A program made the translations under genes and the position numbers. From NCBI GenBank assembly GCA_036227345.1, contig CP109468.1:4836001-4900000 (forward strand): a stretch of 64,000 nucleotides of DNA. The letters are read 5' to 3'. Of the stretch, positions 52,640-60,314 are shown piece by piece; the stretch's first letter is position 1, and every line of letters starts with the position of its first letter. This DNA comes from Streptomyces sp. NBC_01463 (lineage in GTDB: Bacteria; Actinomycetota; Actinomycetes; Streptomycetales; Streptomycetaceae). The notes below the pieces were generated by a model. The model made no database searches, was not told the origin of the DNA, and saw only the letters and a program-made list of their open reading frames with translations.

Positions 52640-53672
52640 CGCCCGGATCACGATTGCGGCGGCCGGACTCTGGCTGCCGCCCCGGCGTGAATCGGCGGCC
52701 GACGTGGGAAGCACCCCGCAGAAGGCCGGGTACGACTCGGTCGCCGTCTCGGACGACACCGCCCCACCCGACATGGCCGTGCACGCCGCGACCACCGCCC
52801 TCGAAAGCGCGGGGTGGGACGGCGGGCGACTGGACCTGCTGCTGCACGCCTGGGCCTACCACCAGGGGCACGACTACTGGTCGGCACCCCACTACGTGGC
52901 GGACCGCCTCGGAGCCGCCCGTGCCCTGCCGATCGGCATCCAGCAGATCTGCAACGGCGGCGGTGCGGCGCTCCAGACCGCGGCCGCCCACCTGCTCGCG
53001 GACGCCGGCACGAGCCACGCCCTGGTGACCACCGCGGACCGGTTCTGCGCGCCCGGCTTCGACCGCTGGCGCGGCGACCTGGGAGTCTCCTACGGCGACG
53101 GCGCCAGCGCCCTGCTGCTGTGCCGCACCGGCACGGCCGAGACGCCACGAGGACTCAGCCTGCTGGCCATCGCCTCGCGTGCGGCGTCGCAGCTGGAGAA
53201 GATGAACCGGGGCCAGGACGACTTCTCGCCCGCGGCCCGCTCCAACGGCGAACAGGTCGATGTGCGCCGGACCAAGAAGGCGTACCTGCGCGAGCACGGC
53301 GTCGCCGGGTTCCGCGAGATCGAGCAGGACAGTCTGCGCTCGGTGGTGACGGCGGCGCTCACCGAGGCCGGGGTGCCGGGCGACGATCCGGCCCTGCGCT
53401 GGTGCGTGCTGCCCAGGCTGCGCACCGATGCGCTGGAGTCCTCGTACCTGCCCCTGCTGGGCGACGTGACCACCGCCAAGATGCTGGACGTGGGACGCAC
53501 CACCGGGCACCTCGGCGCGGGTGATCTGCCCGCCGGCATTGCGGAGTTGATGGACCGAGACCTGCTGGAGCCCGGGGAGCGGGCGCTGGTCCTCGGCACG
53601 GGATCGGGGTTCACCTGGTCCTGTGCGGTGGTGGAACGTCCGATGGCGGCGGTTGCGGAGGAGCCCGCGTGA
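52629..53672 (+). CDS. KASIII-like condensing or acyl-transfer enzyme
   Basis: The 347-residue thiolase-fold protein has the reactive Cys108 in IGIQQICNGGGAALQ. The FabH His motif (HQAN) reads VLPRLRTDA, without His, and the Asn motif (GNTSAAS) reads GHLGAGD. GHLGA-type motifs occur in KASIII relatives that transfer acyl groups to O or N nucleophiles, so ester or amide formation is as likely as chain initiation. ATG 52629 has GGAGG 7 nt upstream and overlaps the PPTase end by 11 bp. Confidence 0.85.
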   Translation: MKTDARITIAAAGLWLPPRRESAADVGSTPQKAGYDSVAVSDDTAPPDMAVHAATTALESAGWDGGRLDLLLHAWAYHQGHDYWSAPHYVADRLGAARALPIGIQQICNGGGAALQTAAAHLLADAGTSHALVTTADRFCAPGFDRWRGDLGVSYGDGASALLLCRTGTAETPRGLSLLAIASRAASQLEKMNRGQDDFSPAARSNGEQVDVRRTKKAYLREHGVAGFREIEQDSLRSVVTAALTEAGVPGDDPALRWCVLPRLRTDALESSYLPLLGDVTTAKMLDVGRTTGHLGAGDLPAGIAELMDRDLLEPGERALVLGTGSGFTWSCAVVERPMAAVAEEPA

Positions 53673-54367
53673 ACATCTTCGTCTCCGGACGCGGCGCCTT
53701 CGCCGTCCAGGTCGCCGAAGCCCTTCAGGAGGGCGGCCACTCCCTCTCCGGAGTGGCGGCGCCCCGGATGCGCAAGGGGCACAGCACCGAGAGCAACCCG
53801 CTGTCCTGGGACAGGCTGCGTTCCTGGGCGCTGCCCAGGAACATTCCCTGGACCGACGCCGACGCACTGCGGTCCATGCACGTGCCGAAGGACGTCGACA
53901 TCATCGTCGCCGCCCACTCCCACGCCTTCATCGGCCGGCACACCAGGGCCCGGGCGGCGGTCGCCACGATCGGATACCACCCCAGCCTGCTGCCCCTGCA
54001 CCGCGGGCGCGACGCGATCCGCTGGACCATCCGCGACGGCGACAAGGCGACCGGCGGCACCGTCTACCACCTCACCGAACGCACCGACGGCGGACCCATC
54101 GCGGCCCAGGAGCACGTCCTGGTGCCGCCGGGCTCGACGGCGCAGAGCCTGTGGCGCGAGCACCTGGCGCCGCTCGGCGTGCGGCTGCTGCTGAAGGTGG
54201 TGAACGACCTCGCCAAGGGCCGTCGGGTCGAGGTGCCCCAGGACGAGCGGCTGGCCACCTGGGAGCCCGCCATGGACGCGGCCCCGCTCTTCAAACCCGA
54301 ACTGACCGCCCTGCCAGGGGCGGTCTCCGTGCAGGGCGACAAATGGGCCCTGCACGCCGAACTCTGA
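53669..54367 (+). CDS. Formyltransferase / formyl-THF hydrolase-fold enzyme
   Basis: The 232-residue protein carries ATIGYHPSLLPLHRGRDAIRWTIRDGD and YHLTERTDGGPIAAQE, the core of folate-dependent formyltransferases, with catalytic His and Asp present. The Asn two residues before the His in PurN and Fmt is Gly here; the YHPSLLP context is closer to the hydrolase domain of formyl-THF dehydrogenase. The long C-terminal tRNA-binding domain of Fmt is absent, so a small-molecule substrate is expected. GTG 53669 overlaps the KASIII stop. Confidence 0.85.
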   Translation: MNIFVSGRGAFAVQVAEALQEGGHSLSGVAAPRMRKGHSTESNPLSWDRLRSWALPRNIPWTDADALRSMHVPKDVDIIVAAHSHAFIGRHTRARAAVATIGYHPSLLPLHRGRDAIRWTIRDGDKATGGTVYHLTERTDGGPIAAQEHVLVPPGSTAQSLWREHLAPLGVRLLLKVVNDLAKGRRVEVPQDERLATWEPAMDAAPLFKPELTALPGAVSVQGDKWALHAEL

Positions 54368-54417
54368 GGGCCGTCCGACGGCCCGTTCCAACGCCGACTC
54401 GCCCCGGAGGGGACACC

Positions 54418-54663
54418 ATGCCGGAAATCGTGGACGACCGCATCGCCGAAGTACTGCGGCGGGTCGCCGAGCTGCCCGACTCGTTCGAGATCAAGGGCTC
54501 CCAGGAGCTGAAGGCCGACCTCGCGATCGACTCACTGAAGATGATCGACGTGATCATCCAGGTGGAGGGGGAACTCGGCATCGAGATGGGTGACGACTTC
54601 TCCCGTGAACTGCTCACCGTCACGGACCTGCAGCACCACGCCGAACGGCTGGCCGCCGGCTGA
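54418..54663 (+). CDS. Acyl carrier protein (second)
   Basis: The 81-residue protein has LKADLAIDSLKMIDVIIQVEGELGIEM with Ser39 as the attachment site; it resembles fatty-acid/polyketide type II carriers. ATG 54418 follows GGAGGGG. It is followed by the KS pair, so it probably carries the growing chain. Confidence 0.92.
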   Translation: MPEIVDDRIAEVLRRVAELPDSFEIKGSQELKADLAIDSLKMIDVIIQVEGELGIEMGDDFSRELLTVTDLQHHAERLAAG

Positions 54664-54702
54664 GCCGCCACGCACCGGCCCGCACCACCTTCGGAGAGGG
54701 CA

Positions 54703-55518
54703 ATGTTCACATTCACTCTGAGAGAGGTCACCCTGTGCTCCCCGGAGCACAAGGACCACACCGGCGACCTCACCGGGCTGCCGTCCGATCTGCACGACGT
54801 GATCGGAACCGGCGGCGACCAGTTCAGGGACTGGTTCACCCGGCTGTGCCTCTATCTCGTGCTCAAGAGCGACGCGCCCGCCGGCCCGGGTGACGACACC
54901 GTCGTCATCGGTACCGAGTACGGCAACTCCGCCGCACTGGCACGGCTGCAGCAGGAAGGGATGGAGCGCGGCCGGATGCTGTCGGCTCAGGTCTTCCCCA
55001 ACGCCACGTCCGGTTCGGCCTCCGCGTTCACCAACATCAAGATCGGTGCCAAGGGCCGGAACATGACGCTCAACGCCGGCCGGCTGACGCCGGTGATGGC
55101 GTTGTGGGAGACGCTCTCGGCCCTGGCGACCGGCCGCTCAGCCACCAGCCACGTGCTGGTGGGGGACACATACTCCGCACAGGCGCTGGAGGACGTCCGC
55201 GCACACGGCACCGAGAGTTCCTGCCGGCCCGGCGTCGTGCACGCCCGGTTCGAGCGCGGCGACACCTACACGGCCCGGTTCGACTTCGCCGGCCCGTCCC
55301 ACCGCGACGCGACGGACGCGGACCCGCCGGGCGGGCGGGACCGTAACGGCGCGTTCGCCTTCGCCGAATTCCTCACGGCACTGCGGGAGCTGGCGCCCGG
55401 CGCGAGCACCCGACTGGAGTGCCGGGACGGCGACCGGCGGGCCGCCGTGACCGTGACCCACGCCGACACCACAGGACCGGACACCGATCCGGGCCACAAT
55501 CCGGGGAGGTCTCGGTGA
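54703..55518 (+). CDS. Truncated ketosynthase-like protein without catalytic Cys
   Basis: The 271-residue protein matches the N-terminal half of ketosynthases (DDTVVIGTEYGNSAALARL, SGSASAFTNIKIGAKGRNMTLNAG, SHVLVGDTYSAQALEDV), but the active-site Cys position is in LNAGRL, with Gly. The C-terminal half with both His residues is missing and is replaced by a short beta region. Its position before an intact KS and the GTGA coupling suggest a heterodimer like the KS-chain-length-factor pairs of type II PKS. Confidence 0.8.
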   Translation: MFTFTLREVTLCSPEHKDHTGDLTGLPSDLHDVIGTGGDQFRDWFTRLCLYLVLKSDAPAGPGDDTVVIGTEYGNSAALARLQQEGMERGRMLSAQVFPNATSGSASAFTNIKIGAKGRNMTLNAGRLTPVMALWETLSALATGRSATSHVLVGDTYSAQALEDVRAHGTESSCRPGVVHARFERGDTYTARFDFAGPSHRDATDADPPGGRDRNGAFAFAEFLTALRELAPGASTRLECRDGDRRAAVTVTHADTTGPDTDPGHNPGRSR

Positions 55519-56702
55519 GCAGCACACCGGTCCGGCTGTACGTCACCGGCCTGGGGGCCATCTCACCCGCCGGCGCAGGCGCGGACGCCCTCTGGAAGGA
55601 CCTGAGCACCGGCACGTCCCGTTTCGTCGAGCTGGCGCCGGAGTACGCCGGGATGAAACCGGGCGTGCTCGGCGGGCGCGTGCCGCAGGACGCCCGCGAG
55701 ACCGCTCTGCGCCGTCTGGGCCTGCCCGCGGGCGCCCCGGCGCGCACGGCGTCGCTGTTCGCGGAGTACGCCGCTCTGGAGGCCGTCGCCGACGCGGGTC
55801 TGCGCCCCGGTGACGAGACCCTGCGCAATGCCCTGGTGTGCGTCGGGACCAGCGACGGTCAGGCGGATGCCTTGGAGGACGCCGTGGCCGGCCGCGGGGC
55901 CGGGGCGGACAGCTTCCGCAGTTGCTCGATCTCCGACGGGGTGGCCCGCTCCGTCGGCGCCGCAGGCCCGGCGTTCGTCGTGCAGAACACCTGCGCCTCG
56001 GCCAACGTGGCGCTTTCCTGTGCCATCGAGATGCTCCGGGCCGGTGTCACGGACGTCGCCGTGGTGGGCGGCTGCGATCCGTACTCGGTGAAGAACATCA
56101 TCGGCTTCAGCAGCCTCCAGGCGATCGGCCCGACACCGTGCCGCCCGTTCACGAGGAGCAGGCGCTACGTCACACCGTCGGAGGGGGCCGGCATCCTGGT
56201 CCTGCAGACCGAGCGCGCCCTGCGGGACGGGCAGGAACCGTACGCCGAGCTGCTCGCCTCGTCCGTAGGGAACGACGCCAGCCACCCGACCGCACCCGAC
56301 CGCGCGGGTGTCGCCGCCTGCCACCGCCTCGCGCTGTCGGAGGCGGGGCTCGAGGCGGACGACATCGACGTGATCTTCGCCCACGGCACGGGCAGCCGGG
56401 CCAACGACGCCATCGAGGGGGAGCTGTTCGCCGAGCAGTACCCGCGGGCGGCCGTCACCGCGGTCAAGGGCACCATCGGCCACCTCATGGGGGCCGCCGG
56501 AGCCGCGGGCGCGGTCGCCGCCTGCCTCAGCCTGAGGCACCGGCTGGTCCCGCCCACAGCCGTCGATCCGGCGGATGTGGAGCCCGGCATGAACCTGGTC
56601 ACCGGTGCGCCGTTGGCCATGCCGGGGATGCGGTACGTGCAGAGCAACGCCTTCGGGTTCGGCGGCAACAACGCCATCGCCGTCTTCCGGAGCCCGTCGT
56701 GA
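55515..56702 (+). CDS. Beta-ketoacyl-ACP synthase (KAS II type)
   Basis: The 395-residue enzyme has the full Cys-His-His set: VVQNTCASANVAL (Cys160), FAHGTGSRANDAIE and VKGTIGHLMGAAGAAG, plus the C-terminal FGFGGNNAI. It performs decarboxylative condensation on a carrier-bound chain. GTG 55515 lies in the stop of the KS-like gene, and its own stop overlaps the hydratase gene. Confidence 0.94.
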   Translation: MSSTPVRLYVTGLGAISPAGAGADALWKDLSTGTSRFVELAPEYAGMKPGVLGGRVPQDARETALRRLGLPAGAPARTASLFAEYAALEAVADAGLRPGDETLRNALVCVGTSDGQADALEDAVAGRGAGADSFRSCSISDGVARSVGAAGPAFVVQNTCASANVALSCAIEMLRAGVTDVAVVGGCDPYSVKNIIGFSSLQAIGPTPCRPFTRSRRYVTPSEGAGILVLQTERALRDGQEPYAELLASSVGNDASHPTAPDRAGVAACHRLALSEAGLEADDIDVIFAHGTGSRANDAIEGELFAEQYPRAAVTAVKGTIGHLMGAAGAAGAVAACLSLRHRLVPPTAVDPADVEPGMNLVTGAPLAMPGMRYVQSNAFGFGGNNAIAVFRSPS

Positions 56703-57553
56703 CAGCCGGGCCGGGAGAGGCGGCCGCACCCGTCGTGACAGCCGCACCCGGGGCGGCGGCCGGGTCCGCTGACACGGCCGGGCCGCTGCGGCTGACCAGG
56801 GACGGTCCGCTGGCCGTGCTGACGATGGACAGCCCGCCGCTGAATCTGTTCGACGCGGCCATGTGGAGTGCCTGGGACGACGCCGTGCGGCGGCTCGCAG
56901 CCGATCCGCCGCGAGCCCTGCTCGTCCGGGCGGAGGGGCGCGTCGTCAGCGCCGGCGTCGATGTGGACGTCTTCGCCCGGATGGATCCGGCCGAGGCCGA
57001 GGAGTTCTGGCGCCAACGGATGGGTATCACCCAGGAGCTCGAGCGGCTGCCCTGTCCCACGGTGTTCGCCGCACACTCGCTGACGCTCACCGCCGCCTTC
57101 GAACTGGCCCTGGCCTGCGACCTCGTGGTCGCCACCGAAGGGGCCCGGTTCGGACTCGTCGAGCAGCGGGTGGGTTTCACCCCGGCGATGGGCGGCACCC
57201 AGCGCCTGGCGCAGCGTGCCGGACCCTCCAGGGCCCGCGAACTCGTCATGACGGGTGAGCTGTACCGCGGGTCGACGCTGGCCCAGTGGGGCGTGGTGAA
57301 CGCCCTGTTCGGGCAGTCGACCTTCCACGCCGACGCCCATGCGTACGCGCTGCGTCTGGCCGAGGGTCCCACGCGGGCGCACGCGGCGACCAAGGCGGTG
57401 GTGCGCTCCTTCCTGGACGGCGGGGTGCCGGCGGCGGACAGGATGCTGCCGGCGCTGGCGGCGAAGGTCACCCGAACCGAGGACCACCGCCGTGCCGTCA
57501 CCGCGTTCCTCACGGACGGCCCCCAGCACGAGACCCCCTACCGCGGACGCTGA
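56699..57553 (+). CDS. Enoyl-CoA hydratase/isomerase (crotonase)
   Basis: The 284-residue protein has a ~28-residue Ala/Pro-rich N-terminal tail, then LTMDSPPLNLFDAAM, the oxyanion loop VVSAGVDVDVF, and AAFELALACDLVVATEGARFGLVEQRVGFTPAMGG with both catalytic Glu positions occupied. It could hydrate, dehydrate or isomerise the chain made by the KAS enzymes. GTG 56699 overlaps the KAS II stop. It is the last gene of this operon before a terminator. Confidence 0.9.
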   Translation: MTAGPGEAAAPVVTAAPGAAAGSADTAGPLRLTRDGPLAVLTMDSPPLNLFDAAMWSAWDDAVRRLAADPPRALLVRAEGRVVSAGVDVDVFARMDPAEAEEFWRQRMGITQELERLPCPTVFAAHSLTLTAAFELALACDLVVATEGARFGLVEQRVGFTPAMGGTQRLAQRAGPSRARELVMTGELYRGSTLAQWGVVNALFGQSTFHADAHAYALRLAEGPTRAHAATKAVVRSFLDGGVPAADRMLPALAAKVTRTEDHRRAVTAFLTDGPQHETPYRGR

Positions 57554-57631
57554 CACGTCCCGAAGCACCGAAGCACCGAAGCACCGACGCACCGACCTCC
57601 GACGCACCGCCCCCCGATTCACCGGACTCAC
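57554..57631. repeat. Short CCGAAGCA(C) tandem repeats after the hydratase gene
   Basis: The sequence GAAGCACC occurs three times in a row at 57561-57590, followed by related GACGCACCG words. It is a non-coding low-complexity spacer between the gene and its terminator. Confidence 0.6.
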
Positions 57632-57659
57632 AGCCCCCGGCCACGACTGGCCGGGGGCT
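57632..57659 (+). terminator. Intrinsic terminator ending the first plus-strand operon
   Basis: AGCCCCCGGCCA, a CGAC loop and TGGCCGGGGGCT form a perfect 12-bp stem. Confidence 0.9.
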
Positions 57660-57741
57660 CGTCGGCGTACCCGGACACCGCCCCCGCGCACGGGGGAGAC
57701 GGAGGGGCGGCCTGGTGGAGCGGCAGGGTTAACGCTCAGGT

Positions 57742-57791
57742 AGCCATACCCGAATCGGCTGGTTGTCGGCCCCATGCCCGGCCCGTAGTGT
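57742..57791 (+). promoter_or_regulatory. Promoter of the second plus-strand operon with candidate activator site
   Basis: TTGTCG (57763-57768) and TAGTGT (57786-57791) are spaced by exactly 17 bp, a good primary-sigma promoter. AGCCATACCC at 57742-57751, just upstream of the -35, is the reverse complement of GGGTATGGCT, close to the GGGTATGCCT core of the shared element at 40985 and 49545. Confidence 0.65.
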
Positions 57792-57896
57792 CTTGTGACA
57801 GCGGTAACGCGATCACAGATCAGCGACGCACACCCCCCAATCCTCCGTGCGACGGTTCCGCCTGCCCTTCATCCGCATGACCGAGGTGGGAGAAGA

Positions 57897-58865
57897 GTGT
57901 CCGAAAGTCCACAGCTCACCGATCCCAGCTGCTACCACTCGTCGTTCGCGGCCGTGCTGAGGTCCGTGGACCCCACGGCGGACCCGGTTGCCGCGCTCGG
58001 CAGGAATGCCGCCACCTCCGCGCGCCTCGACGACGAGGGACTGCTGAAGTTCGCAGACCCGGTCGAGCCGCTCGGGGAGTCCCTCCGCAGAAGCGGCTAC
58101 TCGCTGGTGCGTCACCCCGTCGGCGCGGCGGAGGACTGGCGGGAGGCCGAGCACGCCCTGGACGAGGGCCGCACGATCGCGGTGGCCGCCGACTACTTCC
58201 ACCTTCCCCACTACTGGCCCGGACAGGGCCGCATCCATGCACTGCACGTGGTCGCGCTGCACAGCCCGGACCGCGACGAGGGCACGGTGGGGATCAGGGA
58301 CCTCGGAGACGTCATCCACTTCGACGGCGAGATCCCGGCCACCGACCTCCGTGCGGCGATGCACGGTAGTGACCTGGGCCAGGCGTGGTACGAGCTGCGT
58401 GCGGCCGACCCGTTCACCTACGAACCATCCCAGCTGGCTTGGCAGTTGACCGGCCCGGGGAGCGAGTGGCTCAGCGGCACCGAGCTGGTCGGCGCCCTGC
58501 GGGACGGGCTCGACGACTATCTGGAACGGGTCGCCTCCCGTGGGCGCGCGAGCACCGCCGGCCAGTCCGGGTGGGGCCTGGGACAGCGGCTGCCGCTCGG
58601 ACTGTGGTGGTACCACCACACGCTGCGCTGGTTCGCCCGTCACCTCCGGGCGGAAACGGACTCGCCGGTCCCGTACGAGCACGTGGAGCTTGCCGCGGAC
58701 GACGTACTGGCGATCCGGAACCTGATCATGAGGCTGGGCGCGATGGGCGCCGCCAATCCGCGCGCCGGAACCTTCCGCAAGCAGTTGGAATCGCGGCTGG
58801 CTGATGCCACGGCGAATCTGGAGGCGGCCGGCGCGCGGACCGGCAGGTCGGGAGCCACCCCATGA
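57897..58865 (+). CDS. BtrH-like carrier-dependent N-acyltransferase
   Basis: The 322-residue protein has a papain-like N-terminal domain: Cys12 in DPSCYHSSF, His in GRIHALHVVALH (His114/117) and Asp in VGIRDLGD (about 135). This order matches BtrH of butirosin biosynthesis, which moves an aminoacyl side chain from a carrier protein to an amine. The C-terminal ~150 residues are helical. GTG 57897 follows GTGGGAGAAGA. Aminoacyl-carrier made three genes downstream is its natural donor; this is inference. Confidence 0.75.
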   Translation: MSESPQLTDPSCYHSSFAAVLRSVDPTADPVAALGRNAATSARLDDEGLLKFADPVEPLGESLRRSGYSLVRHPVGAAEDWREAEHALDEGRTIAVAADYFHLPHYWPGQGRIHALHVVALHSPDRDEGTVGIRDLGDVIHFDGEIPATDLRAAMHGSDLGQAWYELRAADPFTYEPSQLAWQLTGPGSEWLSGTELVGALRDGLDDYLERVASRGRASTAGQSGWGLGQRLPLGLWWYHHTLRWFARHLRAETDSPVPYEHVELAADDVLAIRNLIMRLGAMGAANPRAGTFRKQLESRLADATANLEAAGARTGRSGATP

Positions 58866-59440
58866 ACACACCGCTCCCCCTTCCGCCCCTCGTGGACGGC
58901 GTCGCCCTCGATCTCGCACCGCACCGCAACAACGCCGGGTGCCTCGCCCGTTCGCTGATCGTGGCCGAGGGGCTCGACGGCTTCGGCCGCGCCTTCTCCA
59001 CAAGCGGACTCGATGCCGCTGCCACCGCCCTCGGGCTCCCCGCCCAGTGGGGCGAGGGTGAACCGGACAACGTGGCGTGCGAAGGCCAGACCGTGGACGT
59101 CGGCGCACTCGCGCGGGTGACCGCGGTGCGGGTCGCGGGCGTGGCGTCCGGCGGAACCACCGCCGGGGTCTTCCGGCTGCACGGCGACGACGGGACCGTC
59201 ACTCCGGTCCGGTTAAGGCTGGCCGACTTCCTGTCCCGGCAGCCGGCCGAGGACAGCACCCTGTTCGCCGAGGCCGACTTCCTCTACGACATCGGCGGCC
59301 GGACCCAGCGCAAGGCACAGCCCCGGATCTGGCTGGCCACCGTACGACTTTCCGAACCGGCGCCCTGTACCCGGCTGGAGCTCCCGGTCAACCCCGATCT
59401 CCACCTCTTCGGCATCTGGCTGACTCCCGACGGCAGTTGA
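58862..59440 (+). CDS. Unknown beta-rich protein with a TTA codon
   Basis: The 192-residue protein is coupled to the BtrH-like gene (ATGA). It has alternating strands (LARVTAVRVAGVASGGTTAGVFRLHG ... RIWLATVRLSEPAPCTRLELP) reminiscent of galactose-binding or NPCBM-type sandwiches, without catalytic motifs. Codon 118 (59213-59215) is TTA, the rare Leu codon read by the bldA tRNA, so its synthesis should depend on development. Its function is unknown. Confidence 0.75.
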   Translation: MNTPLPLPPLVDGVALDLAPHRNNAGCLARSLIVAEGLDGFGRAFSTSGLDAAATALGLPAQWGEGEPDNVACEGQTVDVGALARVTAVRVAGVASGGTTAGVFRLHGDDGTVTPVRLRLADFLSRQPAEDSTLFAEADFLYDIGGRTQRKAQPRIWLATVRLSEPAPCTRLELPVNPDLHLFGIWLTPDGS

Positions 59441-59507
59441 AGTCCGCCCACCACCGCACCGTCCGCAACCTCGTCAAAGGGGCCTTTCCACACAGGGGGA
59501 CTTCGTC

Positions 59508-60278
59508 ATGCCCACAGCAGGTACAGAGCTGTCCATCAACGGACACGCAAGGTACGACCTGGCAGAGCACTTCGGCATCACCGAGAACGACGACAACTAC
59601 CGGACCCTGCGCGCGGCGTACGACGAACTGCCCGCCGACCCCTACGCGCCGGGCTCCGGACGCTACCGCCGCTACGCGCGCGGACTGTTCCTGCCCTGGT
59701 CCAGGGAGTTCAGCTGGATGCCGGCCACCGAGTCCCAGCGCAGCAACGGGATGCACGGTTACTACCAGGGCGACCACAACCCCGAGTACCCGGGAGTCGT
59801 ACGCGACCTGGCCGCCATCTCCGACGAGTCGTGCGCCAACCAACTGTTGCTCGACATGGTCCAGTTCGACTTCGAGCAGACCCGCTGGAGCGAGGACGAC
59901 CGGGTCTGGCCGCTGTTCGTCGGCGTGCACCTGATCAAGCTGCACATCGAGGACGACGGCAGGGAGGCCGTCTCCTCGCCCAACGAGCTCCACCAGGACG
60001 GCGAGCCCTATGTCTTCGCCCATCTGATCTACAAGCACAACGCCGAGGGCGGGAACAACGTCATCGCCACGCCCGCCTACCGGGGCAAGCAGCCGGAGGA
60101 CGTGCCCCCGGCGGACCGGCTCGCGGAGTTCCAGATGAACCGGCCACTGGAGACCTACGCCGTGACCGACCATCTCGTCAGCCACTACGTGGGCCCCATC
60201 CGCAAGGGGCCCGACGCCGGGCCCGGTGAGCGCGCCATCGTGCTCACCGACTGGGTCCCCATGCGCCACCGCATCTGA
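59508..60278 (+). CDS. 2OG-Fe(II) amino-acid dioxygenase (PF10014-like)
   Basis: The 256-residue protein shows NELHQDGEPYVFAHLIYKHN with the H162-x-D164 metal motif, GGNNVIATP, a distal His in TDHLVSHYVGPI (222 or 226) and GERAIVLTDW with Arg242 for 2-oxoglutarate. This pattern fits the family of L-isoleucine dioxygenase, which hydroxylates free aliphatic amino acids. ATG 59508 follows AGGGGGA. It may hydroxylate the amino acid that is loaded by the ligase next door or an intermediate of the hydrazine branch. Confidence 0.82.
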   Translation: MPTAGTELSINGHARYDLAEHFGITENDDNYRTLRAAYDELPADPYAPGSGRYRRYARGLFLPWSREFSWMPATESQRSNGMHGYYQGDHNPEYPGVVRDLAAISDESCANQLLLDMVQFDFEQTRWSEDDRVWPLFVGVHLIKLHIEDDGREAVSSPNELHQDGEPYVFAHLIYKHNAEGGNNVIATPAYRGKQPEDVPPADRLAEFQMNRPLETYAVTDHLVSHYVGPIRKGPDAGPGERAIVLTDWVPMRHRI

Positions 60279-60314
60279 CCGTCCGAGACAGACTCGCATC
60301 CAGAGAGGTGCACA

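Noticed and set aside
53669..54367. Methionyl-tRNA formyltransferase (fmt)
   Set aside because: It lacks the C-terminal tRNA-binding domain and the catalytic Asn, and it lies inside a biosynthetic operon.
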